Below, piece after piece: positions 42,301 to 52,000 of a stretch of 64,000 nt of DNA; positions within the stretch are counted from its first letter, which is position 1, and the number at the start of each line of letters is the position of its first letter. A program made the translations under genes and the position numbers. The notes beneath the pieces are model-generated. The model was not told where the DNA came from. It saw nothing but the letters and a program-made list of their open reading frames with translations, and did no database searches. Location: positions 1 through 64,000 of the forward strand of contig JANAVB010042263.1 in the NCBI GenBank assembly GCA_029216955.1. The letters are read 5' to 3'. This stretch comes from Iris pallida (lineage: Eukaryota; Streptophyta; Magnoliopsida; Asparagales; Iridaceae).

Positions 42301-43401
42301 TCCTAGCGGTCGACACCAAGGCCTCTACTTCCCTAGGAGTTAAACGATCTCGGGAAGTAACCCGGCCAGCCGCGCTAAATTTGAAAAGGTACGCGACCCA
42401 AGATTTAGTATGGGGAGAATCCCCTTTCGAGCTGTCATTTTTCTGGATAGTCGTCCGGTGACAGGTGCTATGATGGCATAATAGTTCTTGATATACGGTG
42501 ACGAAACCGAGGAATCGTCGATCCAAATCTTGGAGCTCCTCTTCGTCGGAGTGTACACTTCGAAGGGTTCATCCCCCCAGGGGAGCTTGGAGACAGCATA
42601 CATCTCATGAAGAGCAAGCCCCAATTCTCCAACAGGGGTAAAAAAGGTCCCCGTCCGATGATTGTACATCTCTATAAGGGCCATGAACAGTGGCTTATTA
42701 ACGGGCAACCCGTGGCTGGTACCCCGGATAGCGTCATAAAGGTTGACTCCCCGTAAAAATTCTTCATACTTTCGTAGAATCCATGAGGTCAGATTAGCCC
42801 ACAGGGGAATAGGGTGTAACCAGCTCGGCAGTACCAACCTGCCAACAGGATAGGACCCTTTGCGAGCAAGCTGACTCAGGAAGGTATCAGCCTGGGAAAA
42901 TGAAAAGTTAGGACCGGGGGTGTTGATGAAGGTACCCGGAACTAACCCCGTCACGGACCGACTGGCCGGATCCTTGACCGCGCGCACTGACCCAGTGGCT
43001 CTGTTATAACGGATGTTACCGACAAACATCCCCGATCGGGTTGGAGTGAGGGTGTCCGGCATCTGCCTGTCCAGAACGATCATATTGAACCACTCAAAAG
43101 GGAAATGGCGCTTCATAATAGGGATGTGAATTGGCATCCCGTCCAGGTCAAAATCCCAACTCTCGGAAACATCCAGCACTCGGGAGTTTTCTATGACCAA
43201 CGCATCCCTAAAGAGGAAGACCGGTTTCAGATACTTCCTATCAGACTGCCCGGAGCTGATCATGTCACCAAGGAATTGAAAAGATTGAACCCTGATAGCA
43301 TTTAGTCACTCCAAAGGTTCGTCAACAAGTAGCTGTTCGGACACTTGACGAACTAAGTCATCCCGATGTACGCCCGATGCAAACTGACGCGAGCCTACCA
43401 T
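39371..43401 (-). CDS. Tat-1 antisense gene with PMD-like region (two exons, damaged)
   Basis: ATG at 43401; exon 1 runs to 40967 (CCAGAG|GTAGGT), intron 40966-40895 (acceptor TTTCTTTGTAG), exon 2 40894-39371. The intron keeps phase 0. Exon 1 has an in-frame TGA at 43308-43306 and a one-base frameshift between about 42490 and 42440; undamaged, the protein would be near 1340 residues. About residues 195-285 contain MYNHRTGTFFTPVGELGLAL and YAVSKLPWGDEPFE, matching the PMD pattern seen in MULE-1. The middle of the protein is uncharacterised (VELPYHYLLGWLLLHYQSW); the last 130 residues are a charged coiled coil (LQKELAFLESEREAAHAEQE). A TATA box and a poly(A) signal flank it. Antisense extra ORFs with PMD-like content are known in Tat elements; their role is not established. 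Confidence 0.75.
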
Positions 43402-43493
43402 AAGTTCCCCCGCAGGATTCACGGGCAGATTCACTGAAGAAAAGGCAAAAGAAACAAAGTCAAAAAGATAGCTGAAACTTTAAAATACATGAT

Positions 43494-43500
43494 GTTTATA
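43494..43500 (-). promoter_or_regulatory. TATA box of the antisense gene
   Basis: TATAAAC on the minus strand, 94 nt before the ATG at 43401. It sits at the edge of the CATGCGGCTC motif array. Confidence 0.5.
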
Positions 43501-44060
43501 CGGCTCAGTATAGCCTCATGCGGCTCGGTTTAAACAGGTTGGTACAGATCAGCCCAAATGAGTTGATGCGGCTCAGTTTGAAAGAGCCCATGCGGTCCAG
43601 TGCGAATATGCTTATGCGGTTCCGCCGAAAAGGAACTCATGCGGCTCAGTATGGAGGAATTTATGTGATTCGAAGGGAGTGTAGGCGAATATGGTCCAAT
43701 TTGAATAAGCTTATTCGGCTCGAAAAAGCTTATGCGGCCCGGCAAAGATGAGTTTATGAGCTTATGTGGTTCAGTTCGAAATGTGCTTAAACGGTTCAGT
43801 TTGAAAGAGCTCATACGATCCAAATCCTGATGAGCTTATGTGGCCTTGATAAAGAAGTAGTTATGTAACCACTTTCATGTGGCTCAAACCTGGGTCATAC
43901 CCCATGCGGCCCGAGCATGAGTCGGACACACAGCATGCTTTGGAATATAGGCTCGCGCATAATGAAAATTTGCACACGTGGTCAGGACACGTGGCAAAGA
44001 GCCTATGCGGATAGATGAATCTATGCGGCTGGGATACTTATGCGGCATAAACGGGACCAT
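43500..44060 (+). repeat. CATGCGGCTC motif array before the Tat-1 3' LTR
   Basis: About twenty loosely spaced copies of ATGCGGCTC/ATGCGGCCC and worn forms (for example at 43520, 43566, 43640). It continues the motif array that fills the first half of the LTR. Confidence 0.8.
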
Positions 44061-44100
44061 GCTTCTTATTCAAAGTGTTTCAATTTTGCAAATTGAAATC

Positions 44101-44114
44101 TTTGAAGGGGGTCC
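44101..44114 (+). other. Tat-1 polypurine tract
   Basis: TTTGAAGGGGGTCC directly before the 3' LTR. The same tract, reversed, precedes the Tat-2 LTR at 48074-48061. Confidence 0.75.
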
Positions 44115-45480
44115 TGTAGAAGCATGGAAAATATCAGAATAATGGTCCATGCGGCTCCGGATACGAAGCCCATGCGGCTCATATGGGAGCTGTCTTATAC
44201 GGTTCAAAGGAAGACTCTCAGTCTCATGCGGCTCGAGAGTGTATGCGGCTCAGCAGGAATATGCGGCTCGATCGATGTCACGTGTCCCCTTGTGATCCTT
44301 TCCTACAGCTGGCCCTTTGAATAGTGGCCTCATTTAATGCTCTGACACGATTTGACGACTGTGGCGGCTCTGGCATAAAGTGTCATAATGGCTCTGCCAT
44401 AATGACAGACTCTTCGGGAAAAGAGGAAGATCTCTGACCCGATCCGTCAGAAATCCTAGGTTGTCACGTGGCAAAATCTCATGCGGCTTAAATAGAGAAC
44501 AGCTCCATGCGGCTCACTAAGAAGTCACCCTATATGACTAGCAGAAATCAGCCATATACGGCCCACTGAGAGCTCAGTCCCTGCGGCTCAATACAACGCT
44601 AGCTCATGCGGCTCGCAAAGACTATGCATATGCGGCTCATTGAGAGTTCGTTCCCTGCGGCCCGATGAAACATTATCCTATGCGGCTCACGAAGAGTATC
44701 TTCCTGTGGTTCAAGTGTTGCCCATCCTATGCGGCTCTAGCAGGACCCACAATCAAGACACGTGGCATCGGATCAATCAAGGATTTAACCGAATCCTAAC
44801 AAGTATATATGACATCATCGTTATAATTACTAAGATCAGGACATATAATTTATTATCAAGCTAATGGGACACGTGACGAGCAATCAGACATTGGCATAAT
44901 CAATCATGAAGATTTAAAGCAATTAGCATTAATTGCTCACAAGATACGGTGCTATCAGCATTAATGGCCTAGATTTATTGTAATCAGGATCAAGGGTTCA
45001 GATAGATTGAAGGAGCGCCAACATTCCAAACAAATGATCATTAGCAAACCCTAATGATCACACCCCACTCCTATAAATAGCCAGCATCATTCCCTTGCAA
45101 AAACTAAGGGGCAACAAAAGAATAAAAAAAAGAGAGAGACAGATATACAGAGAGAGTTCCCCTCTTTTCGATAACCATAGAGAGAGAGAAGCCAGGAGAG
45201 CAACACGAGGAGAGCAAGAAGAGCATCCCTTCGTCCATGCCAAGCAGATCTTCTCCGAGCCAAGACTACATACCGATCGTCCAAGGAGTAAGGCAGAGCG
45301 GCCGTCGCTTTCCCGAGCCTCTATCGTCACCCCCCAGAATCTAAAATAAACAATTGTACTTAAACTGTTGTACCTAGGTTTTCGTCCCTAGGCTTTCTTT
45401 GTACAAGCGAGTTTGTATTGTGAGTCTAAGTTCAGTCCTCCCATAAAACTGTTCTGTACTTTTACAATCAATGGCAAACA
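44115..45480 (+). repeat. Tat-1 3' LTR
   Basis: 1366 bp, near-identical to the 5' LTR. Differences are mainly C/T and G/A. It ends GGCAAACA, followed by the CTCAT duplication. Confidence 0.93.
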
Positions 45481-45485
45481 CTCAT

Positions 45486-46604
45486 GTCAAAGACAAGTTT
45501 CATCTGACAAATGAAAATACATGTCACTTATGGTATATTCTGTGGCATCCTTAAAGAATTGCAACAACAAGTTCTCTGTGACAAGTGAAAATACTTGTCA
45601 TTTAAGGTGTATTATATGACAAGAGAAAATTATTGTCACTTAAGATGTTTTTTGTTACTTTTTTCAAAGAATTGTAACAAGAAGTTCTTCATGACAAGTA
45701 AAATACTTGTTACTTAAGCTGTATTATGTGACAAGTAAACATCTTTGTCACTTAAAGTATATTTTGTGACTTCATTATAGAATTATAACAATAAATTAGG
45801 GATCATCATTGATCCCGAGGCCCATGGGCGTCCAAAAAAGTTCGTCTGGCTCGATATAGCCCGTCCATTAGGGTAGCCCGGCCCGGTCTATATTTGTATA
45901 GGGTGTTTGCCATTGATCATCGTAGAACAGAACAATTTTATGGGAGGACTGAACTTGACTCACAATTACAAACTCGCTTGTACAAAAGAGAGCCTAGGAA
46001 CAAAACCTAGGAAAAGCAATCAAAGTACAATTGTTTAGTTTTAATTCTGGAGGGGTGACGGTAGAGGCTCGGAAAAGTGTTATCAACTCTGCCTTAATCC
46101 TTGGACGATCGAACGCAACCTCGGCTCGGGTGAAGAAATGCTCTCTGAAGACACGAAGGGAAGAATCTGCTTTTGAGCTTTGTGTGCTTTCATGTGCGTC
46201 TATCTGCCTCCTCTTGCAAGGGAATAGCACCTTATTATTTATACAAATTCATAAGGAGTGGGATGTACAGCCACGTGGAAAATTTCGGGCCACGTGGTTG
46301 TAACTGTGCCTCGAGACTCGATTTATAGTAGACAGCTGGGGATTGATTGAGATTAATCATGATCTGTTTGTTGCAGTAAATTTGAACTGTTAAGACTTGG
46401 TCAATCTCTGTCACGTGTCTCAACTACTATTCTGTGACGAGCCGCATGAAGGATGTATCCTGGCTGAGCCACATGAGGGACTGTCTCATAACCGAGCCGT
46501 ATGAAGAATGTCTCATGATCGAGCCGCATGAAGGACGTCTCATAATCGAGCCGCATAAAGAATGTCTCATGACCGAGCCGCATGAAGGACGTCTCCTAAA
46601 TCGA
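45486..46604. repeat. Second part of the 1.75-kb duplicate
   Basis: Continues 28181-28812 after the Tat-1 insertion; matches 27062-28180. It contains the rest of the CACTA subterminal repeats and the end of the Tat-2 LTR. Confidence 0.9.
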
Positions 46605-46890
46605 GCCGCATAAAGAATGTCTCATGACCGAGCCGCATGAGAGATGCTTCATGATCGAGCCGCATGAGAGGTGTCTCATGATTGAGCCACATAAGAGAAT
46701 GTCTCATGACCGAGCCACATGAAGGAATGTCTCATGACCAAGCCGCATGAAGGACGTCTCATGACCGAGCCGCATGATAAATGTCTCATGACCGAGCCGC
46801 ATGAGGAATGCCTTCTGACCGAGCCGTATGAGGCCATCTCATGACCGAGCCACATGAGGAATGTTTTATGACTAAGCCGCATGAAGGATA
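46438..46890 (-). repeat. GAGCCGCATG tandem array (about 27-bp period)
   Basis: About sixteen copies of GTCTCATGACCGAGCCGCAT with a GAAGGA-type tail. It is the reverse of the CATGCGGCTC motif of Tat-1, in the same sense relative to the element. A shorter copy of the array is at 28010-28180. Confidence 0.9.
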
Positions 46891-47474
46891 TCTTCTGGCT
46901 GGATGGGTATGGGGGCCCTAGAAGAAGGTGTTGTGTCGAATGTCATGATTTGAGAGAGTTTCGTTTATCTTCCTCTTGACTTTTTGAAAAAAATGAATTT
47001 GACCGACCCTCCTCCTTGGCGAGTGATGGTACTGCGGATTATGGATCTCCTTGGTCGAAGAAGATTTGACGGTGGACTCCTTCAGAAGATTGTGATGCGC
47101 TTGACTGAGACGATGCGCCTCACTGAGACATCTAGTAATGTATCTAGTTGAGAGCAGGCCGTTACAACGTCTTCAATTGGCATCATGTTTTCGTGATGAT
47201 GTCGGAAAGGCGCAGTAGGTTGTAGTCGCTGGAACACAGACTACCTTGGTAGTGGGGCCACTGTCTTATGGCAGTGGCAGTTGATGATGGCTTGGGTACA
47301 GTGATGTCCTAGAAAGGGCTCATCGCACGCCAAGGTTGCTTCTCTCTTCTTGCGTTTGTAAGTAATCACCTCTCGTAAGTTGCTAGCAGATTGATCTACC
47401 TTCGTATCTTTTTTATGGGCCCGGGTATCCCGAGCGCCCAGGTGCGTAGGTATCATATTTGCTTCCTGATCTGA

Positions 47475-47740
47475 TGCTAGTAAAAGCACTTGCTCTCGAT
47501 CGTTGTAGGAAGACTTTTAGGACCATCATATTTGCTCCCTGATCTGAGGCTAGTAAAGCACTGCTCTCGATCGTTGTATGAAGACTTTTGGGACCATCAT
47601 ATTTGCTCCCTGATCTGAGGCTAGTAAAGCTCTGCGCTCGATCGTTGTAGGAAGACTTTTGGGACCATCATATTTGCTTCCTGATCTGAGACTAGTAAAG
47701 CACTGCGCTCGATCGTTGTAGGAAGACTTTTGAGACCCAC
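47475..47740 (-). repeat. Four tandem repeats of about 71 bp
   Basis: Units contain CTCGATCGTTGTAGGAAGAC and GACCATCATATTTGCTYCCT. A minus-strand reading frame runs through them from the ORF1 fragment only because the period and frame happen to allow it. Confidence 0.88.
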
Positions 47741-47930
47741 CCTGTCCGTTAGCCCTGGGGGACTGGACACGGGTGGTTCTGTACACTTTCCATCAAGAGC
47801 CCGTATAACAGTTAACGGTACCCGTTGACGGTCAGCAGCTTGGACAGTTGACTGGGCTTATTGGGCCCGCACTGCCCTAGACTTCTTCGACTTAGCACCC
47901 GAAGGTGCGTAGTAGGAAGAGTCCAAGTTG
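47720..47930 (-). pseudogene. ORF1 C-terminal fragment inside the Tat-2 LTR
   Basis: Minus strand reads LDSSYYAPSGAKSKKSRAVR, a stop, then RALDGK and YRTTRVQSPRANGQGGS across a small shift. It matches the end of Tat-1 ORF1 (LDSSYYAPTGVKKKKSRAAR, YRTAQVQSPAANGQSGS). It has the element's own orientation but is on the wrong side of pol. Confidence 0.7.
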
Positions 47931-48060
47931 GAAGGAGGGAAGGAAAGTTGGTGCCCTTTTCAAAGGAGGAAAGGGGGCTCTATTTATAGAATGGAGTGAG
48001 CCCTTTCTTCTTCTCATTTTCGATGTGGAACTAAAAGCAATATTTTTCATGCTTCTACAA

Positions 48061-48074
48061 GACCCCCTTCAAAG
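48061..48074 (-). other. Tat-2 polypurine tract
   Basis: CTTTGAAGGGGGTC on the minus strand before TTGTAGAAGC, as in Tat-1. Confidence 0.7.
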
Positions 48075-48199
48075 TTTTCAAATTGCAGATTTGGAATACT
48101 TTGAATAAGAAGCATGGAAAGTAGAGTTATTTTGATGTGGCAATCCTATCAGACATAGCATGGACGTGATAGGTTTGGGTACTTCCGCTGGAGATTTTA

Positions 48200-49003
48200 T
48201 GTGGACTTATCATCCTTGGCGTACCTTAGTTTTAGGTACGGATAATAAGTTGAGAGAGGGAACCATCATATTTACTCAGAGGTGGTGAGAACATGGTAAA
48301 TATGGGGTTGATGGTAATGAGGACGTGGTGGGAGTGGACTCAGATGAGGATACATAGAACAACTCAGAGGTAATATAGACGTGGAAGTTCAACGTAACGG
48401 GTAATAAATGCCACAGAACAACTGGGTTCCAGAAGCATATGATTGTGAAAAAGGGGTGCATGTACTAGAGGACCTAATACAGCATTTGTGGTCAACAGAG
48501 GACATTTGTGGACCTATTATCCTTTTTGTGTACTGGCACTGCGACTACGGATAATAAGTAGAGAGAAAACCAACATATTTATTCAGAGGTAATAAGGACG
48601 TGGTAAATATGGGTCTAAAGTAGAGCCTTCCTACTCAGAGGTAATGAGGACGTGGCAGGAGTGGACTCAACGAAGGATACATAGAACAACTCAGAGGTAA
48701 TATGGACGTGGAAGTTCTAGGTAAGGGGTGATTTGTTTGTGATGGAAGAGAAACAACTCAGAGGTGGCATCGACGTGGTTGTTTCGGGAATTTTGTGGAC
48801 CTGTTACCTTTTTTTATGCACTGAAAGTGCGGGTAACAGATTCTGAGAAAAATGCTTTTTAGGGAGAAAGTTCAGAGGTATGATCAAACATGACTTGCTA
48901 CCCGGAAGATGCGATATGAATTCATTTGGGGTAACCAGAGTGTAAGTTCAGCGGTACTTAAGGGTACATAACCCAACAATCTGGTTGATTCGGAGGGTGT
49001 CGT
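48200..49003 (-). repeat. CTCAGAGGTAATGAGGA motif array after Tat-2 pol
   Basis: About eight copies of CTCAGAGGTAATRWGGACGTG on the plus strand, the reverse of the array after Tat-1 pol. No gene. Confidence 0.75.
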
Positions 49004-52000
49004 TTAGATATAATATTTCTTCAGGAACTTACCGTTGATGGGCATCATGAGCAAGTCTCCGTTTTGCTTTGCGAGACGGTATGCACCATTGGAGAATACA
49101 TCCTCGATGATAAATGGGCCTTTCCACTTGGTCTGGAACTTGCCGGCGGTTTTATGAGTCATAACCATCGGCCTACGAACTGCCAAAACGAGATCGCCTA
49201 CTTGGAATGTTCTCAGTTTGACCTTTTTGTTGAAGGCTCCAGAGATACGTGCTTGATAAAGCTCGATTCGTTGTTGAGCTAGCAAACGCTTCTCATCTAA
49301 GGCCTCCAATTCTTGTAGCCGACGACGGTAATTATCATCCGACGTTAGTTGGTAAGTGAGGACGATACGGAGCGAGGGGATTTGAGTTTCCAATGGAAGA
49401 ACTGCCTCACTTCCGTATACCAAAGAGAATGGTGTATTTCCAGTGGCTGTCCGGACTATAGTATGGTACGCCCATAAGCATTCGCCAAGCTTTTCATTCC
49501 AGTCGCATTTGTTTGAGGACACGAACTTCTTGAGAAGCTTGATTATGGTTTTGTTGAAAGCTTCAGCCAGACCATTTGTCGCCGGGTTGTATGGTGTTGA
49601 AGCAACATTTTGAATTCGATGTTTGTCGCAAAACCGATAGAAGGCATGCCTTGCAAACTACGGACCATTGTCGTGGACGATCCTTCGAGGTAGTCCAAAG
49701 CGATAAATGATGTGATGCTTGACGAAGTTGATCACGTTTGATGGCTTCACTTCTGCAAGCGGAATAGCTTTCGCCCATTTGGAGAAGTAGTCCATAATTG
49801 CGAGTATAAAGCGGTGTCCTCTAGATGAAGGCGGGGTGATTAGACCAATGATATCCATTCCCCATACCTCAAATGGCCAGGATGCCACCGTCGGATGTAG
49901 AAATTTAGATGGTTGGTATATGAAATCCGTGTGGACCTGACAAGCTTTATATTTTCTTGCATAGTCTATCGTATCTGCTACCATCGTAGGCTAGTAATAG
50001 CCCATCCGGCGAAGGCGGTCTTATAATTTCGGGCCAGGTTGATGGGTCCCGCAAACGCCATCGTGAGCTTCGCGCACGGCTTCTTTAGCTTCCGTATTTG
50101 ACAAACACCGGAACAGTAATCCATCATAGGATTACCGATACAGCATTTTTGTCTCTGTATCGTAGAAGAATCTGAGAGAACGTCTTCTAATAGAAGTGGC
50201 TTCTTTCGGATTTTTCGGCAAGATACCATAGACTACGAAGTCAATAAATGAAAGTCTCCAGTCCTGTGTTTCGTCGACCGTCAGGGCGAATAACTCACAG
50301 TAAATTGAACGTTATTCTTAGGACAAACCAATTCATGGCCTATTACGTCAACCAAATGATGAGCATGATTTGGAACTGCCAGGGAAGCGGCAAGGCCTGC
50401 TAGGGCATCGGATTCAATGTTTCGGAGTCTGGAAACATGTTCTATGAAGAACCCTTCCAAGAACGTAATGATGGAGATTTCTATTTGATGATAGGGGATC
50501 ATGTCTTCATGGCGAACTTCATATGAACTCCGAATCTGATTAACAATTAACTGTGAATCGCCATATGCTTCCAGGTACTCTATCCCCAATTCCTTTGCAA
50601 GTCGAAGGCCGATAACCAAGGCGTTGTACTCGGCCACATTGTTTGAACAAGGTTCCGTGAGGGAGTATACCCGATTGATCACCAATCCAGAGGAAGAAAT
50701 CAGTACCACTCCGACTCCAACGACGATATTGCCTTTGGGCCCGGTTCTTGAAGCATCGTCGAAAAAAATTCGCCAGACGGTATCATGGAAGCCATATTTG
50801 AATTGGCGATCTCGTCTGGATCTCTTTATATATTCTAGTTGTCTCCGAACCTGGATGGGCAGCTAAAAAGTCTGCCAAAGCTTGACCTTTAACAGCCTTC
50901 TGCGGGACGAAGATCATGTCGTAGGGGGATAATAATATCGCCCAGGTAGCGAGACGAGAGCTGAGTGCACCTGGTTTGGTCACGAGGGCCCTAAGGGGGT
51001 TGACTCGTGATATAATATGGATGGTTTGTCCTGTAACATAGTGTCGCGTCTTCTGAATGGCGAACACCAAAGCGAGGCACTCCTTCTCCACGGCAGTGTA
51101 TCTATGCTCAGGTCCTATCATCATTCGACTGAGGTAATAGATAGCTTGTTCATGCCCCGCATCATTGTTTTGTGCTAGTAGAGCACCGAGGGAATGCTCC
51201 ATCGCTCGTACATAAACCAAAAATGGCTTTCCAGCAACCGAAGCCACCAGGACTGGAGGTTTCAACAGATATTCTTTAATATTGTCAAAGGCACGTTGGC
51301 ACTCTTCATCCCATACGAAGGAGACGCCTTTCTTCATGAGGGGTGTGAATGGTTGAGATCGTACGGAAAGGTTAGAGATAAACCTCCTGATATAAGCTAG
51401 CCTCCCTTGAAGGCCTCTGAGCTCACGGAGATTTCTTGGGGGACCCATCTCCATTATTGCCTTTGTTTTCTCAGGGTCTATATGGATACCCTGGAAGGTA
51501 ATGACAAAACCCAAGAATTTTCTGCTGGATACGCCCAAGAAGGATTTGGTAGGATTCATCTTTAAATTGTGTGCTCATATCAGGTCGAATACTGTCCTCA
51601 GATCATGCAAATAATCTTCCTTAGAGCGGCTTTTGACGGCAATATCGTCGACGTAACATTCCACTGTCTTACGCAGGTGGTCTCTGAAGATGATACTCAT
51701 AGTCCGTTGATATGTGGCGCCGGCATTCTTTAAACCAAAAAGCATGACTGTGTAGCAGTATACACCAATCGACGTTCGAAATGATGTATACCTTTCATCG
51801 TCAGGAAACATCTTGAATTGGTTGTATCCTGAGAAGCCATCCATGAACGACATGCGCTCAAAGCTACATGTGTTGTCAATGATTATGTCCGTAATAGGAA
51901 GGGGGAACTCATCTTTAGGACATGTTTCGTTCAGATTCTGAAAGTCGATGCAAATTCGGATCTTTTCATTCTTCTTGAGGACCGGTACTATGTTGGCTAC

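Larger units (their letters stand above)
28813..45480 (+). mobile_element. Tat-1: 16.7-kb Ty3/gypsy Tat/Ogre-type retrotransposon
   Basis: LTRs 28813-30177 and 44115-45480 (TGTAGAAGCATGG...GGCAAACA) with a perfect 5-bp target duplication CTCAT (28808-28812 and 45481-45485). The primer site is for tRNA-Arg. Order: ORF1, gag, protease, RNase H, second (archaeal-type) RNase H, integrase, then an antisense gene before the 3' LTR. A dual RNase H and an extra antisense ORF are hallmarks of the Tat lineage (Retand/Ogre group). RT is deleted and a 1.6-kb insertion interrupts ORF1. The LTRs differ at roughly 30 sites by eye, mostly transitions. Confidence 0.92.
45904..48059 (-). repeat. Tat-2 3' LTR, rearranged
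   Basis: Both LTR ends are recognisable (TGTAGAAGCATG at 48059 on the minus strand, TGGCAAACA at 45904). It is 2156 bp against 1365 in Tat-1. The extra DNA (about 46900-48000) holds an ORF1-derived piece and 71-bp repeats. A TATA-like TATAAATAA lies near 46240 and a second TATAAATAG near 47987. Confidence 0.75.

Noticed and set aside
42340..43263. Separate 307- and 536-codon antisense genes
   Set aside because: They overlap in different frames at a one-base shift near 42460 and continue one another; one damaged gene is the simpler reading.
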